Shown piece by piece: positions 9,555 to 20,798 of a stretch of 64,000 nt of DNA. Position 1 is the stretch's first letter. The number at the start of each line of letters is the position of its first letter. The notes beneath the pieces are model-generated. The model searched no databases. It worked only from the letters and a program-made list of their open reading frames with translations, and was not told where the DNA came from. Position numbers and translations under genes: made by a program. The stretch comes from Ctena decussata (Eukaryota > Mollusca > Bivalvia > Lucinida > Lucinidae): positions 95,278,979 to 95,342,978 of the forward strand of contig OZ022501.1 in NCBI GenBank assembly GCA_963989385.1, given 5' to 3'.

Positions 9555-9875
9555 AATGACTTTAAGTGAAGTAGGAATGTTTAAACGGTTACTCAAATTG
9601 GCTAATGTTGCTACATGTAACAATGCAGCTCTGTTATGTTCAGAAGATGATATACCGCATTATGGGCAAGAGAAATGATGCTGGCGTTATATAGCTGTTA
9701 TATAGAATACTAAACCCGGCCTTCATCATGTTTCCATAAGAATTGTATGTAATAAAATCTTTAAAGGTTGCCTTTGGAAACAAAGAACATACATGTAAGT
9801 ATAAACATCAGAGTAATTTTGGTTACGATATTCAAATCATATGCTCCTGTTAGTTTAAAGCTGCAATGTTATTTT
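9555..9875 (-). repeat. Intron block duplicated with the coiled-coil exon, copy B
   Basis: Phrases such as CAGAAGATGATATACC and TGTATGTAATAAAAT also occur at 15,640-15,760 in the same order, showing that whole exon-plus-intron blocks were duplicated. Confidence 0.65.
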
Positions 9876-9995
9876 AAAACTTATCATTTCGAATCTCTAT
9901 CATAAATCAACACAGCCTGATTCTTAACACCCATCAACAGTTGCTGCATGAATTTTAAAAACCACTCTTCTGCATACCCGTATTAAAATACTAAC

Positions 9996-10123
9996 CGTTT
10001 GTTTGTCTCTGTCCTGCAGTTCCTGTTCTAGTTTATCTTGTTGTGTCTTTCTTGACCGACATTTGTCTCAACTCTGTTTAAATCCGTCAGCAGATCATCT
10101 AGCCTCGTATTCAAATCTTGTCT
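9996..10123 (-). pseudogene. CXorf38-like gene, coiled-coil exon copy B, frameshifted
   Basis: Minus-strand exon relic between a TTCTAG acceptor and a GTTAGT donor. The reading starts RQDLNTRLDDLLTDLNRVE, as in the other copies. Relative to copies at 8452 and 15,997 it lacks four bases just after the GQE codons (GAAAGACAC instead of GAAATGAAGACAC), which brings an in-frame stop six codons later. The observed 128 nt plus the missing 4 would give 132 nt, phase 0 like the other copies, so the exon was once usable. If it is skipped, the frame of the gene is unaffected. Confidence 0.6.
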
Positions 10124-10159
10124 CTAGAACATGTAATATGAACTTAGGCACAAAACTTA

Positions 10160-11400
10160 AAGGGCTAACTTTAAACATGTCAGTTATAATAATAATTGGT
10201 CTCAAGCCGCTGATGACAACTGCAGAATCAATAGGCTTATCAGTTATGAAACCGCTTGGTCTGCTACTATCTGGGAGGGACTAGCCAAGCTGAAACTCTC
10301 ATAAAATAATAAATTTTATATGTCGTGAAGACTCAGATCAGCATAATCTGATCAATCTATCCTGTTTGCTTGAACAATCTATGGGCCTTGATTGAACTTT
10401 ATAGTGAAAAGATGACTGACCAATTTTAGGAATGTGCAGGCTGATACTAGACTTGTCAGTTAAGAAACTTCCTTGTGTAATAGAAACAAGTTTTGGTGAA
10501 GCAAAAAAACAAAGCCTTGGACCCGGTCGGGACGCACCCCCTGGTTCGACCCAGCCTGGTATACTTCACTTGTACTTTTCATGATTTCAGAACTATTATC
10601 AGTTGACAGTAACTTATATTTGTGATAATATACTCAGAGGCAATAACATGTATACAGATTTTGATTTTGAGTACTGGGTCTCTTGTACATGACTGCGTAG
10701 AAATATCAATAACATCTAGCTCTGCAAATCACAAAAACAAATTGTTTCGCAGTCACTAGTAATGGAGTTAAGGGACTTGATTCGTTTTCAGCAGTTCCAA
10801 TCAAAACTCGCTTTGCACAAAGAAAATGGCATTCTGCACATCATGAATGTATAGCGCTAATGTCTGTGAGTAAAACCACACCATCATTTGATTAGTCTAA
10901 GAAACTCCCACCAAACGGCTTCAACCGTAGTTAGAAATCCTACATGTCTCAAATTATAGCTCTTTGAATAAAAATTATAGGCAATTAAATATTTCTCTAT
11001 CTTCCAAGTTGTATGACGTTTTCACTTGAAATTTTCGGAGAATTGTTGTATGGCTTCTTGCCTTTGTGCGCATTTGAATGGAACCTCATAGACTTGTAAT
11101 TGCAAATGAACTTTCCATAAGAACTCAATGCAAATTCAATGCATATTTACCAGAAGACGCCAAACAAGTCATTTCTTGGTACGTAAATTTGATACTTAAC
11201 CACGTTTTTCATTTGAGAGAGTTACATATATGTCCTTACAAACCTTTCATCGCTTTTCCAAGGTAATGCATAAAAATGCATGAATTAATCTCTGTTGTCC
11301 GAAGTGAATCTTTAAAGGGGAGCTACTCCAGCGACAATGTTGACTAAGACCCTATGTCCGTTTAAAACTATGTCATTTCCTTATCCTTTGACCGATTGTA
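10160..11400. other. Intronic stretch with MITE fragments
   Basis: No supported exon. Around 10,325-10,480 there are pieces of the GACTCAGATCAGC MITE family seen at 20.8 and 24.1-24.7 kb. The remainder is unassigned AT-rich sequence. Confidence 0.35.
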
Positions 11401-11403
11401 CTG

Positions 11404-12635
11404 AAAGGGGGGGGGGGTATCAATAAGGTGGGTTTTCTGCATCCTACCAAAGTTTTCTTGTTTTAACTGATGGTATACTCCAATGTGTCTAGTTTATCAA
11501 ACCATATTTGACTTTGGTCGGAAAGCACTACTTACTAACCTATGGGTCCTCAATTTTCAATATTTCTTGGCATTATTGTTAAATAAACAGACCAGTTAAC
11601 ATCAAACTTATGTCAAGGAAGCACCTTGACCAAGGCATTCGGATGATGTAACCAGAATTTCACAGTGACCTAGTTTTCATGGTTGACTGAACTCATAAGC
11701 TTGCTTGGAAGATGGTTTTCATTCAATTTTGACCTAGAATTACGAAACTATGGTCAAATTACTATTTTAACTGCTATATTATGCCTTATACCCCCGCCAC
11801 AACAGGTGAGAGAATACATATTGGCTTCAGTGCGGAACTTGTTGGCATCTGCATCTGAGTATATGTCACATATTAAGTCCTTCTGTGACCTTTGAAACAA
11901 GGTCAAGGTCATCCAAATCTGACCTTGACCTTGTTTCCAAGGTCAAAGAAGGACTTAATATGTGAAACAGACACAGATGCAGACGACACGGAGATCCGAA
12001 CTGAAGCCAATATGTATCCCCTCACCTTTATTGGCGGGGGTATAGGGCATAATATAGCAGTTAAAATAGTAATTTGACCAAAGTTTCGTAATTCTAGGTC
12101 AAAATTGAATGAAAAACACCTTAAAAGCAAGTTTATGTGTTCAGTCAACCATGAAAACTAGGTCACTGTGAAATTCTGGTTACATAATCTGAATGTCCTG
12201 GTCAGGGTGCTTCCTTGACATAAGTTTGATGTTAACTGGTCTGTTTATTTAACAATAATGCCAAGAAATATTGAAAATTGAGGACAAAAATATAAAAAAA
12301 TGCTGAATGTCAAAGGAAGTCTTTTTTGACAATCTATGTTCGAATTAAACCAAATAAAATGATATGGAAATATATTTTAGATGTTCTGTTTATCATTTTA
12401 TCAAATCCTGTCTGTCTGTTGTACTCTTCTATCAAATGAGAATGTTTTTACAAGACAGGCTAAAACCATATTGGATTACCCCACCCACTTCTGTGGACCC
12501 ATAGCTCAGTAAGTAGGGCTTTCAAACCAAAGTCACATATGGTTCAATAAACTAGACACATTGGAGTATACCATCAGTTAAAAAAAGAAAACTTTGGTAG
12601 GATGCAGAAAACCCACCTTATTGATACCCCCCTTT
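11404..12635. repeat. Large near-perfect palindrome (about 0.5-kb arms, 10-bp centre)
   Basis: The left arm 11,404-11,910 and right arm 11,921-12,635 are inverted copies. Outer ends are AAGGTGGGTTTTCTGCATCC and GGATGCAGAAAACCCACCTT. The centre is CAAGGTCAAGGTCA, ten bases, TGACCTTGACCTTG. The right arm is interrupted by about 215 bp (12,286-12,500) that the left arm lacks, lying between GAGGA and CCCATAG. Both arms contain the TATACCCCCGCC motif common to the pearl-like elements here. Point differences are few, so the palindrome is either young or is kept alike by conversion. Confidence 0.8.
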
Positions 12636-12959
12636 GTCGCAAATTATGCGAAAACAATCATATTTATCAACAGTGCCCCGGTATTTTGCAGATATGCGGG
12701 CATCTGAAGAAAATGAAGACTGCGTTACCTGTATACTTTCTGTTGCCTCTAAGTATAGATATATTTTCTTACATTTCTGTTTTCTTTTTTTTCGATGTCT
12801 GTGAGGGAATAAATAATGTTCATATCAAATGCAAACTGTCTATCTAATGTCGGTAAATAGAATATTTGTTTTAACTGTATATCATGTACTCATATATTGC
12901 TATGTTTCTGATTCACGAACAAAGTGTCTGCCAATTTTGAGTTAAAAATCCCATTCTAT

Positions 12960-13772
12960 CAATAAACTCATCACCTTCATATTTTTTGTCGAAAACCAAT
13001 CATAATTGTATCATTTTGAAACCAGTTGTCTCCCCACTTCGCTCCCTCTGCTTCCCCATCTCCTAATAAAAATGTAGGTGGAGTTCCCTGAGCATCAACT
13101 GACAATGATTCATATTTGTTCCGAGTTTCGTGAACAATATCATCAATAATTCTAAAGTTATAGAGAAGACACAATTTCCATCCTAAGAATTACAAAGGTA
13201 CATACAATCCAACAAAAAGTCAGGTAGATTTATGGTTCTTGTGCTCTCCACATCATCAGAGGATGCTTTATAATTGTACCAAAGTTGATGAAAATATAAG
13301 GTCCAGAAGTTATAGAGCGGACGGAATTTCAATGCTAAAATTACCAAGGGGGATCATTCCTTCAAACATTTCAGTGGAATTAAGATTCTTGTTTTCTGTT
13401 TACGTCCTGATAATGCTTTCAACTTGTATAAAAATTCTGGGAAATATCGTTTTAACATTATAATAAGAGTAGATACAATTTCAATACTGTTAACTTAAAA
13501 TGGGCATAATTCTGTACAAAAGATGTATATGGAGTTATTGTTCTTGTTCTCTGTATATTGTGTAATGATGCTTTATACTAGTACCAAGTTTTGCGATAAT
13601 ATCTTTAAAAGTTTAAAAGTTATAGAGCTGACCTGATTTCTATACTGAAAATTACAAAGGGGCATAACCGTAAAAATGCAGATTGAGTTATGCTGCTGGT
13701 TCTCTGCACATCGACTGATAAAGCTTTATATTCATACCAAGTTTGTGAATATATCTTCAACGATTTTAAAGT
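12960..13772. repeat. Degenerate pearl-like core units
   Basis: Repeating phrases such as AAAGTTATAGAGC, AAAATTACAAAGGGGCATAA and ATACCAAGTTT recur roughly every 150-170 bp. The same array continues after the transposon at 13,777-14,922, to about 15,060. No terminal ACGG tract was found here. Confidence 0.55.
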
Positions 13773-13776
13773 TATA

Positions 13777-14922
13777 CACCTTTCCTATAATTCAGAGTCT
13801 GGTCGAGTTTTGTCCCTTGCAACGCCTATGACGTCATCTATAGGATAAGGTTACTGTTTTTCATTGTGTAACCAAATAAATGCCGGTTTTCCGTTTATTC
13901 AAAACTAACATTCAACGGTTAAGATGAAAACAACTATTTTGTTCCAACTATATTTAGCTCTTTCTTTGTCGGAAAATAAGCTGTATAACTTATAGCATAT
14001 GGGAATTTGACATAAAATTAAAAGATTTCCGACTAAAATTTCGGGCCAAAATTACCCTAATCGAAAGAGTATGTATCACCAGTACAGCTTCCAAAACATA
14101 AGAAAAAGAAAGAAAATCGCGGAAGATGTTCAGACCCTTATTACAAAAGATACAAAACAAACGATTAGCTGATTATAAAGCAGACACACGCTAAAAATGA
14201 CAACAAAGTGTGCTGACATGGAATTCATTTATGTAATCACCGAATCGAGCGCATTGCCGCAATAAACAAACACCTATGATTGTGTATTACCTAGACACGT
14301 GTTCCGAAGGTAGCTTAAGAACACCTACCGTGAAATGGAAACTATCAAATAAATAATAGAGATGGAAAAAATAATATAAATTCAACCTCGGGTTCGAACT
14401 TACGGAAAACTGTCTGGATGCTGATGCTTTTAGATCGGTGTATCGCACAAGAAACCATAAATATCAGTGCTATATAATGCGTAGTTACTATCTGATTGCT
14501 AACGTTTCACCTGTCGGTAAAATGTAAAGAACTTTTCAGATTTACGAAACTTATTTATACGAAAAATGTAAATGTAACTCTTTTATATTGAACAAACGTG
14601 AATGTATTGCCGGGGTGTTAAAACACGGCGTCGATGAAAGGGGTCATGAAAATCATGAGCGACTTGTGGGATTCTCAATATGATATTAAAATAAATAAAA
14701 AAAAAATATATAAATAAAAATGTCACATGAAAACAGGGCAATTATACTTTAATTTGCTCTTAAATATTTTTTTTTGCAGTTCACATTTACAAAACGTCTG
14801 CTATATGCATGTTATGTGTGCGTGCTGTTGTACTGAATTATATGGGATGCTCCTATAGATGACGTCACAGTCTACTTGGGTAGATAACTCGTGCGCGACT
14901 TTATCGATTTATAGGAAAGGTG
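13777..14922. mobile_element. Non-autonomous DNA transposon, Chapaev-like (4-bp TATA duplication)
   Basis: Perfect terminal inverted repeats CACCTTTCCTATAA / TTATAGGAAAGGTG (14 bp), flanked by TATA on both sides (13,773-13,776; 14,923-14,926). The undisrupted target is visible in a neighbouring core unit (GTTATAGAGC). A second perfect inverted pair, GACGTCATCTATAGGA near 13,831 and TCCTATAGATGACGTC near 14,850, lies inside. Ends starting CAC with 4-bp duplications fit the Chapaev group. There is no transposase ORF. A GGTTCGAAC box-B-like sequence near 14,391 hints at an old tRNA-derived fragment inside. Confidence 0.75.
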
Positions 14923-15519
14923 TATAGAGCGGGCACGATTTCTATATACATGTACTGAAAATTATAAAGGGGCATATTTCAATAAAATTTAGGTAGAATC
15001 ATGGTTATTGCTTTCCGCTCATTGTCTGATAATGTTTTGTAGTCATACCAATCTTATACCAAGAAAACATAGAAAAAGAAACACCAAACTGAAATGCAGC
15101 AAATTTGTTTCTCATAGTCTGTGTTTAATTGATGTTGGTTGTGGTTTGAGACAAATAATCGTTGGACAGGCGCACTGAGCAAACAGTGTAGACCCAGGTG
15201 ATATCTAATCAAGAAAGAGAAGCCAGTCTGCAGTGACTTTTTGACAAACCACCTGATAGTATATTCAGTTTGATAACCATGTCAATGATTAGAGTGTGCG
15301 AATATGTAGGGTATAAATAGTGTATCTAAATGAAACTATCGTGAGTATAACATTTAGGAAGCTACATAATCTGATGTCATTGGCCAACTAGAAATACCAG
15401 AATGGACATATACTGATTTAATAGCTTCAGTCGTGCTGTCTAAGCACCATCTGATCAGCAATAATTTCAATCTCAGAAAATGCTTCCGGACAACCAAGTT
15501 AGCCCTTTAAAACCAAAGG

Positions 15520-15996
15520 CACAGACTCTCGGCCATTTTCCTTAACTTATTTTGGACAAAGACTAAAGCGAAGTAGAACTGTTTTAAGGTTCCTGATAAT
15601 TGCCTGTCATTGCCAACAATGCAGATCCGTTGTTTTCAGAAGATGATATACCACATTGTTCAACGAGGAAGAGAAATAGCTCTGGCTTTAATGTCAGTTG
15701 TGGCCCAGCAATGATCCTGGCCTACATCATGCTACCATAAACATTGTATGTAATAAAATTTGTAAAGGTTGCCTTTGGAAACTAAGCACAAACGTAAGAA
15801 TGAACACCAGAATAACTTTGGTTATGCTTTTCAAATTATATGCTCCTATTAATTTAAACTTGAAACGAAACGTTTAAACATATTTCAAATCACTCAGACT
15901 GTCATAAATCAACCCAACTTATCCCTTATCTCTATCAACAGTTGCTGCATGAATTTCAAAAACCAGTCTCCAACAGATACGTATATCAATACTAAC
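15520..15996 (-). repeat. Intron block duplicated with the coiled-coil exon, copy A
   Basis: Colinear with 9555-9995; this copy lies next to the intact exon at 15,997-16,209. A CAAACAGTGTAGACCC piece near 15,184, just upstream, belongs to a separate palindromic repeat family. Confidence 0.6.
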
Positions 15997-16209
15997 CGTT
16001 TGTTTGTCTCTGTCCTGCAGTTCCTGTTCTAGTTTGTCTTGTTGTGTCTTCATTTCCTGACCAACATTTGTCTCCATTCTGTTCGACTCCGTCTGCAGAT
16101 AATCTATCTTTGTGTTCAAATCTTTACTGAAGCATCGCAATTCTGTAGTCAAGTCCTTCAAAACCTTTTCTTCGTTTTCCTTTGTTATATGGAAACCAGC
16201 CGCTGCCAC
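15997..16209 (-). CDS. CXorf38-like gene, exon 3 (coiled coil, copy A)
   Basis: 213 nt, 71 codons, phase 0 at both ends, with acceptor CTTTCAG and donor GTTAGT on the minus strand. The peptide opens VAAAGFHITKENEEKVLKDL and continues through LNTKIDYLQTESNRMETNVG into QEMKTQQDKLEQELQDRDKQ, a long predicted helix with heptad-spaced hydrophobics. The first part (about 27 residues) is unique to this copy; the last 44 codons are duplicated in the two downstream copies. In the CXorf38-like family a helical C-terminal region follows the conserved domain, so the order agrees. The reading opens with GTG at the splice border, so this is an internal exon rather than a start. Confidence 0.65.
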
Positions 16210-16846
16210 CTGAAAGATAAGCTATCACAAAGTCGGTTGAAGAAAAATAAGGAACTGATAACGGTTTTAATGAAGTAGAGGTAATGTAAACGTGGTTGTT
16301 CTGGTTACAAAAACATTTGCCTATCCCAGTAAATTTACTCACAACAGGAGGTTCCCATGACCATAAAAACTAATGCAAAATGAGGAAGAAATGAGGTCTA
16401 TGAAAGTGCAGGTCAACAGGCCATGCCAAGCGTATTCAAAATACAATAAACAGCTCTATGCATCACATCACAATTACAGATTTTTGTGACGTGTTTGAAA
16501 AAGCAGCAATGGAATAGAAGAAAGCATTTGGCAAGAAATATTCCAAAGTAACGAAAAATAAAGAACCGAAAAAAAATCGATGTCCTCATCTGACATAAAC
16601 ATAAATAATTCGCTAACACTGTGCAGTTTTACTGTATAACTGTTATTGCATATGATACGGAAGCTCAAAAATAAAGCGGGCAAGAACCAGAAAAGTATGT
16701 GCTACGATTAAGGCGAAGATTTGTCCTTTTGGCTGAAACGTAGTCTTATTTATTTTAAAACAAATGTTATATTTCTGTTTTCATTCGACTAATTATAAGA
16801 AAGTCTGTCCCTGTGTATTTGGACGATCTGTTTTAAATTTGTAAGT
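16210..16846. other. Intronic AT-rich sequence
   Basis: No exon or repeat recognised by eye. Confidence 0.35.
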
Positions 16847-16848
16847 TA

Positions 16849-17016
16849 CAGTCAAACCTACTTATGTGGTCACCTCTATTAAAGAGCCAACTTTCTTAGC
16901 AGCCACCTTTCCAATTCTCCATTAAACACAATTCAGAACCTGTTTTAAGGGGCCATCTGTCTTAAGCAGCTAATGTTTGGCTTTCCTTGGATGACCCCTT
17001 AAGACAGGTTTGACTG
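16849..17016. mobile_element. Short Tc1/mariner-type MITE
   Basis: 168 bp with ends CAGTCAAACCT and AGGTTTGACTG, flanked by TA on both sides (16,847-16,848; 17,017-17,018). Non-coding. Confidence 0.7.
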
Positions 17017-17335
17017 TATTTTAGGAATATGGGTTGGTTGTAGCTTATTTCGGAACCAATGATATGCCAGACTTGACAACAGTTTCTAATGGATCAAATT
17101 TTTTATCTTACATCGTAAGTATCCTTTGTGATTAATACTAGTTCACATCATGGTTGAATGCAGATGAAAAGATCAACCAGATGGCCTCATTAATTGTATT
17201 TGCATATCTGATCTTTCATTGCTATTGGACTCGCCAAATTTTATTTTGACTTTATCGACCAGGGCAACTTTTTTTCTCCATTGACCCAACTCGACACTTA
17301 CATATGTTGCGTAAACAAGCAAATTCGGTGAATTT

Positions 17336-18262
17336 ATATCCCCCGCCCAAGTGGCTTTGATTTGTTTACGGTTTATTTTAAGTTTCATAAATAATCGTTC
17401 ACTGATTACTTCCTTACAGCTGAACTTGTGGACTGTCAATCAAATTAAGGGCAGTAACTCTGGCATAAGTGAGGCATTAGCTGATGCCGTTCTTAAATAC
17501 TTGCCTCAGCATCACTGCATTATTTTGATACATTTTTAATTTTAAATCAGTTTCAAGAAATTTGGTTCACCGGTACCTTTTTCATGGCTTATTTGTTGAT
17601 TTTAAGTCAATTCAAGGGCATTAAATCATGCAATACTATGATTATGACAAACTTACAGGACAATGCTATGCCATGACAATACATAAATATTTTAAGTTTC
17701 ATGAAATTCCAACTCATTGGTATCTTATTTACGACAGTGTTTGTGGATTCTACACCAATTCAAGGGCTATAACTCATTGCTTACTAAAGCAATTCCGACA
17801 AAACGTAAGATGCACCAATTTGTGATATGGTGGGTAAGTTTAAGTTTCATTGAATTCTAGTCATTGGTTGCTTAGTTATGTCTGAATATGTAAATCTTTA
17901 ACTGATTCAAGGGCAACAACTCATTCACTACTAATGCCATTCTAAACAAACATCATGTGCCTAACCGTGTTATGGTGATACATATTTAGTTTTAGTTTCC
18001 TGAAGTTTCGATAATTGGTTACTTAGTTATGACTCGGTTTATTGATTTTGGTCAAGTCAAGGGCAATAACTCAGGAACTATTAAAGCCAGTCAGATGAAA
18101 CTTCACGTCCATCAGCTCATTATCGTGATATATAATCATTTTAAGTTTCAGGAAATTCCGTCTAGTGGTTACTTAGTTATTGATCCAGACGGACGGACAG
18201 GCGGAAGGAAGGACGGATGGACATAAGAGAAACTATATCCCCTCCACCTTCGGCGGGGGATA
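17336..18262. mobile_element. Pearl/HINE-like element with about 190-bp core units
   Basis: TATATCCCCCGCC at the left and GGCGGGGGATA at the right are inverted. Three to four units with CAAGGGCAATAACTCA and TTTAAGTTTCATGAAATTC lie between, followed by a GACGGACGG/GGAAGGA tract at 18,189-18,222. Confidence 0.65.
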
Positions 18263-18827
18263 ACTGAAGATGCAAAGAAATGTTAGGTAAGAGGGAAAAG
18301 TATTTCAATACGCCGGTGTAATATGCATATACGATACGACTGGGCAAAAATGAATTTCGTAATTTCATTTAGAATTTTAGCAACTTTCACATGACAAGAA
18401 AACAAATCAATGGAAAGATAGTGTGTGCTGTTTGCAATGTTGTTGTGAGTGAATAGGGTGCGAAAACGAATTTAGGGGTAAGAATTGTAGCCCTCAGATT
18501 TTGCTCCATATGCTTTGCGCATACGCTCTTGCGTGTAGTAGTCTGGATACGGCTTCATTCAGAACCGTCTAAACGAAATAAAAATATTAGCTCTGATCAG
18601 TGCTGTAATATAAAAATAACCTTTAAGATCGAGTGATTTTTGAACGTTCAAAACACACGCACATTTATGTTAATGGATCCCAATGATTAATTACCAAAAG
18701 CAATTCTTCAGAATGAGGTAGACGGCAACTGCTTAATAAAGTTAAAACTACGCACTGTTCGTTAAAGACAAATATTTTCTATTAGATAGAACTATCTTTA
18801 TTGGTTTTGTGACCCTGATATGTCATT
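18263..18827. other. Intronic sequence, nothing recognised
   Basis: No ORF, repeat or RNA motif stands out. Confidence 0.35.
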
Positions 18828-18838
18828 ACCCAAGAGAG

Positions 18839-19115
18839 GCCGGGCCGGATAGCGCAATCGGTAGGGCACCTGACTCGTAAGTCAGAGGTCCTGGGTTCGA
18901 ATCCTGGTCTGGCCACATACTTTCGTTTCTCCTTCCGCTGATTCAAGAAGGGCAGTTGTCAGTTACTGGCGAAAGTATGTGCACTTAGTACTGGTTAACC
19001 GCTTAGGAGGTCTAAGCCTGCCCAGGAATAGTGTGGTTAGGTTAACTGACCGTCCCGACATGACCTTAGTTGTTTACCGTGGACGTTAAGCATCAAATCA
19101 ACCAACCAACCAAAA
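18839..19115 (+). mobile_element. tRNA-derived SINE with 11-bp target duplication
   Basis: ACCCAAGAGAG is repeated exactly at 18,828-18,838 and 19,116-19,126, defining a 277-bp insertion. The head (18,843-18,914) folds as a tRNA with acceptor GGCCGGA/TCTGGCC, box A TAGCGCAATCGG, anticodon loop CTCGTAA (Thr-like, CGT) and box B GGTTCGAATCC, though the anticodon stem is off by one base. The body contains a duplicated phrase (CATACTTTCG / CGAAAGTATG, inverted) and ends in CAACCAACCAACC. A second copy lies inverted at about 20,908-21,183. Confidence 0.85.
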
Positions 19116-19206
19116 ACCCAAGAGAGAATGAGTATTTCCTTTGATAGGATTATGACACCCAGTAAATAAGAACATTTTCGTTTAAATTATTTTAGTCGGA
19201 TTTTAC

Positions 19207-19368
19207 CTCATTTAGTTTAACAACTGTATCTTGAGCGACTTGGTCTCTTGACAAAAACCACGGGTCTTGCAGTAGGGCAATAAGGGTTGGTACTATTTTC
19301 GTTGAAAAGTCATGTTTTGTTATCTTCATATCGGCTTTGTGAAGTATCATATTTCTTATGTCTCTGAC
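19207..19368 (-). CDS. CXorf38-like gene, exon 2
   Basis: 162 nt, 54 codons, phase 0 at both ends. The acceptor TGTTACAG and donor GTAAAA are on the minus strand. The peptide opens VRDIRNMILHKADMKITKHD and continues into a helix ending QDTVVKLNE. An (I/V)RxxRNxIxH..xMK block followed directly by a helix matches the middle of the CXorf38-like domain as I recall it. The following DPWFLSRDQVAQ segment is a pattern I associate with mollusc relatives of that family. It joins exon 1 in frame without any adjustment. Too short to be certain alone; the phase match with exon 1 and its position are the main support. Confidence 0.65.
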
Positions 19369-19399
19369 CTGTAACAGATATCACAAAAAACACTGATCG

Positions 19400-20797
19400 C
19401 TATATAGGCAGTCAGAATCATGATAAATTTGATCAGTATGTAACGATTTTATAATACCTATGGGAAACCAATATCATCAACCAAGTTAGCCAGTATTTCA
19501 GTATTGATTCTGGTTATTTTGGCTTTTAGTAGATTCTTGCTGCATCGGTCACCATCCTGATGCCCTTGTCTGTCCTGTATCTCGAGACTCAGGGGTTCAG
19601 GTAGCTCGGTGAAGGGCGCCTGTATTCGCTTGCCAGGCGTCTCTTACCTGATATCTGCAACTAGTGCTCCTAGCTAAATGCGTCAGAAAGAGGCTACTCG
19701 GTGCTGTCGAGACCTGCATACCACCTTTTTCAAACTTTTAGGGTGCATCACACCGAAGAAGTTACAGAAACCAGCGGCTGTCGCACTTAATTTGGTATAG
19801 TTACGATTATAATTTACCTTATCTGTCTACAGTTTAGAGGAAACAGCAACAAGTGGAATGTGGTCTAAACTAAAATCCGTGGTTCTACAAAACTACACAG
19901 ATACTGGGGCATACAAAGAAACCTGTAAAATATCTATGCCACGAACATATGTTCAGTAGTTTTGTCCATTTAGCCCAGTTTTCAAACATCTTTTCTTCAC
20001 TAAGGTTGATGTTAAATATGTTTGGCGCCACTTGAAGTCTCCCTAACTTTACTATTATAGAAAATGTATTTCCTAGTCCGCTGGGCCAGATACAAATTCA
20101 TATAACAAACACAGTTCTGCGGAAGCCGGTGGTAGTGTGCCTGACCAGTGCTGCGCGTTTCATCACCATCACGAAGACATTCAGTAAAACAGAGTTAAAA
20201 ACTTTGCTGTTTTCGTTTCTATGAGATGTTCCTCGTTCTCAAATATCCCTGGTTCAAAATGGTATGATTACCTTGTCGAAGACGAAAGGTCTGGTTGCTT
20301 CACTGTCCCTTTTTTTTATTATTATTATTATTATGTTGATAAATTTTATACGTCTCAGAATTTTTACACTTTCTCTTGCTATGACTATTGATTCTTTGAC
20401 TTAACCAGTGTCTTCATTAGTGTTTTAATTTTACCTAGTTATCTCATGTATGAAACCAAAACACAGTCGCTGTTCACTTAGCTCTCTGCTCGTGCTCTTC
20501 GTGTGCTGTTTCTATTTTCCCCATTAGGGAGTGGGTGCTATGTGGCACTTGATTTATCAGTTCCTAAAAATTTCATGTGAATGAAACCACATTACAGTTA
20601 TCAAAATAAGTTTGTTATAACATTAGAAGAATAAGGAGTCCAAAATTTCTAGTTATAAAATACCAGACCTACGTCATATTTAATCAAGTTCTTATAATAG
20701 GAATTATTAAGGCCAGATCAGTTTAAATAGGATGTGAGAAGGATTGACGGTTTCTGATCGTCGCCATCTAAACTACTAACACGTTGCTATTATATAT
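19400..20797. other. Intron 1 sequence without recognised features
   Basis: A short ATT microsatellite lies at about 20,313-20,333. I see no exon. Confidence 0.35.
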
Positions 20798-20798
20798 A

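Noticed and set aside
12977..13174. Minus-strand open frame that might be an extra exon of the CXorf38-like gene
   Set aside because: It overlaps degenerate pearl-like core units and has no matching family motif.
14380..14460. tRNA gene inside the Chapaev-like element
   Set aside because: Only a box B-like GGTTCGAAC is convincing; the remaining arms do not pair, so at most an old fragment.
18843..18914. A tRNA-Thr-like gene
   Set aside because: It is the head of a 277-bp insertion with 11-bp target duplications and a second copy with the same body at 20.9-21.2 kb, so it is a SINE. The anticodon stem is also irregular.
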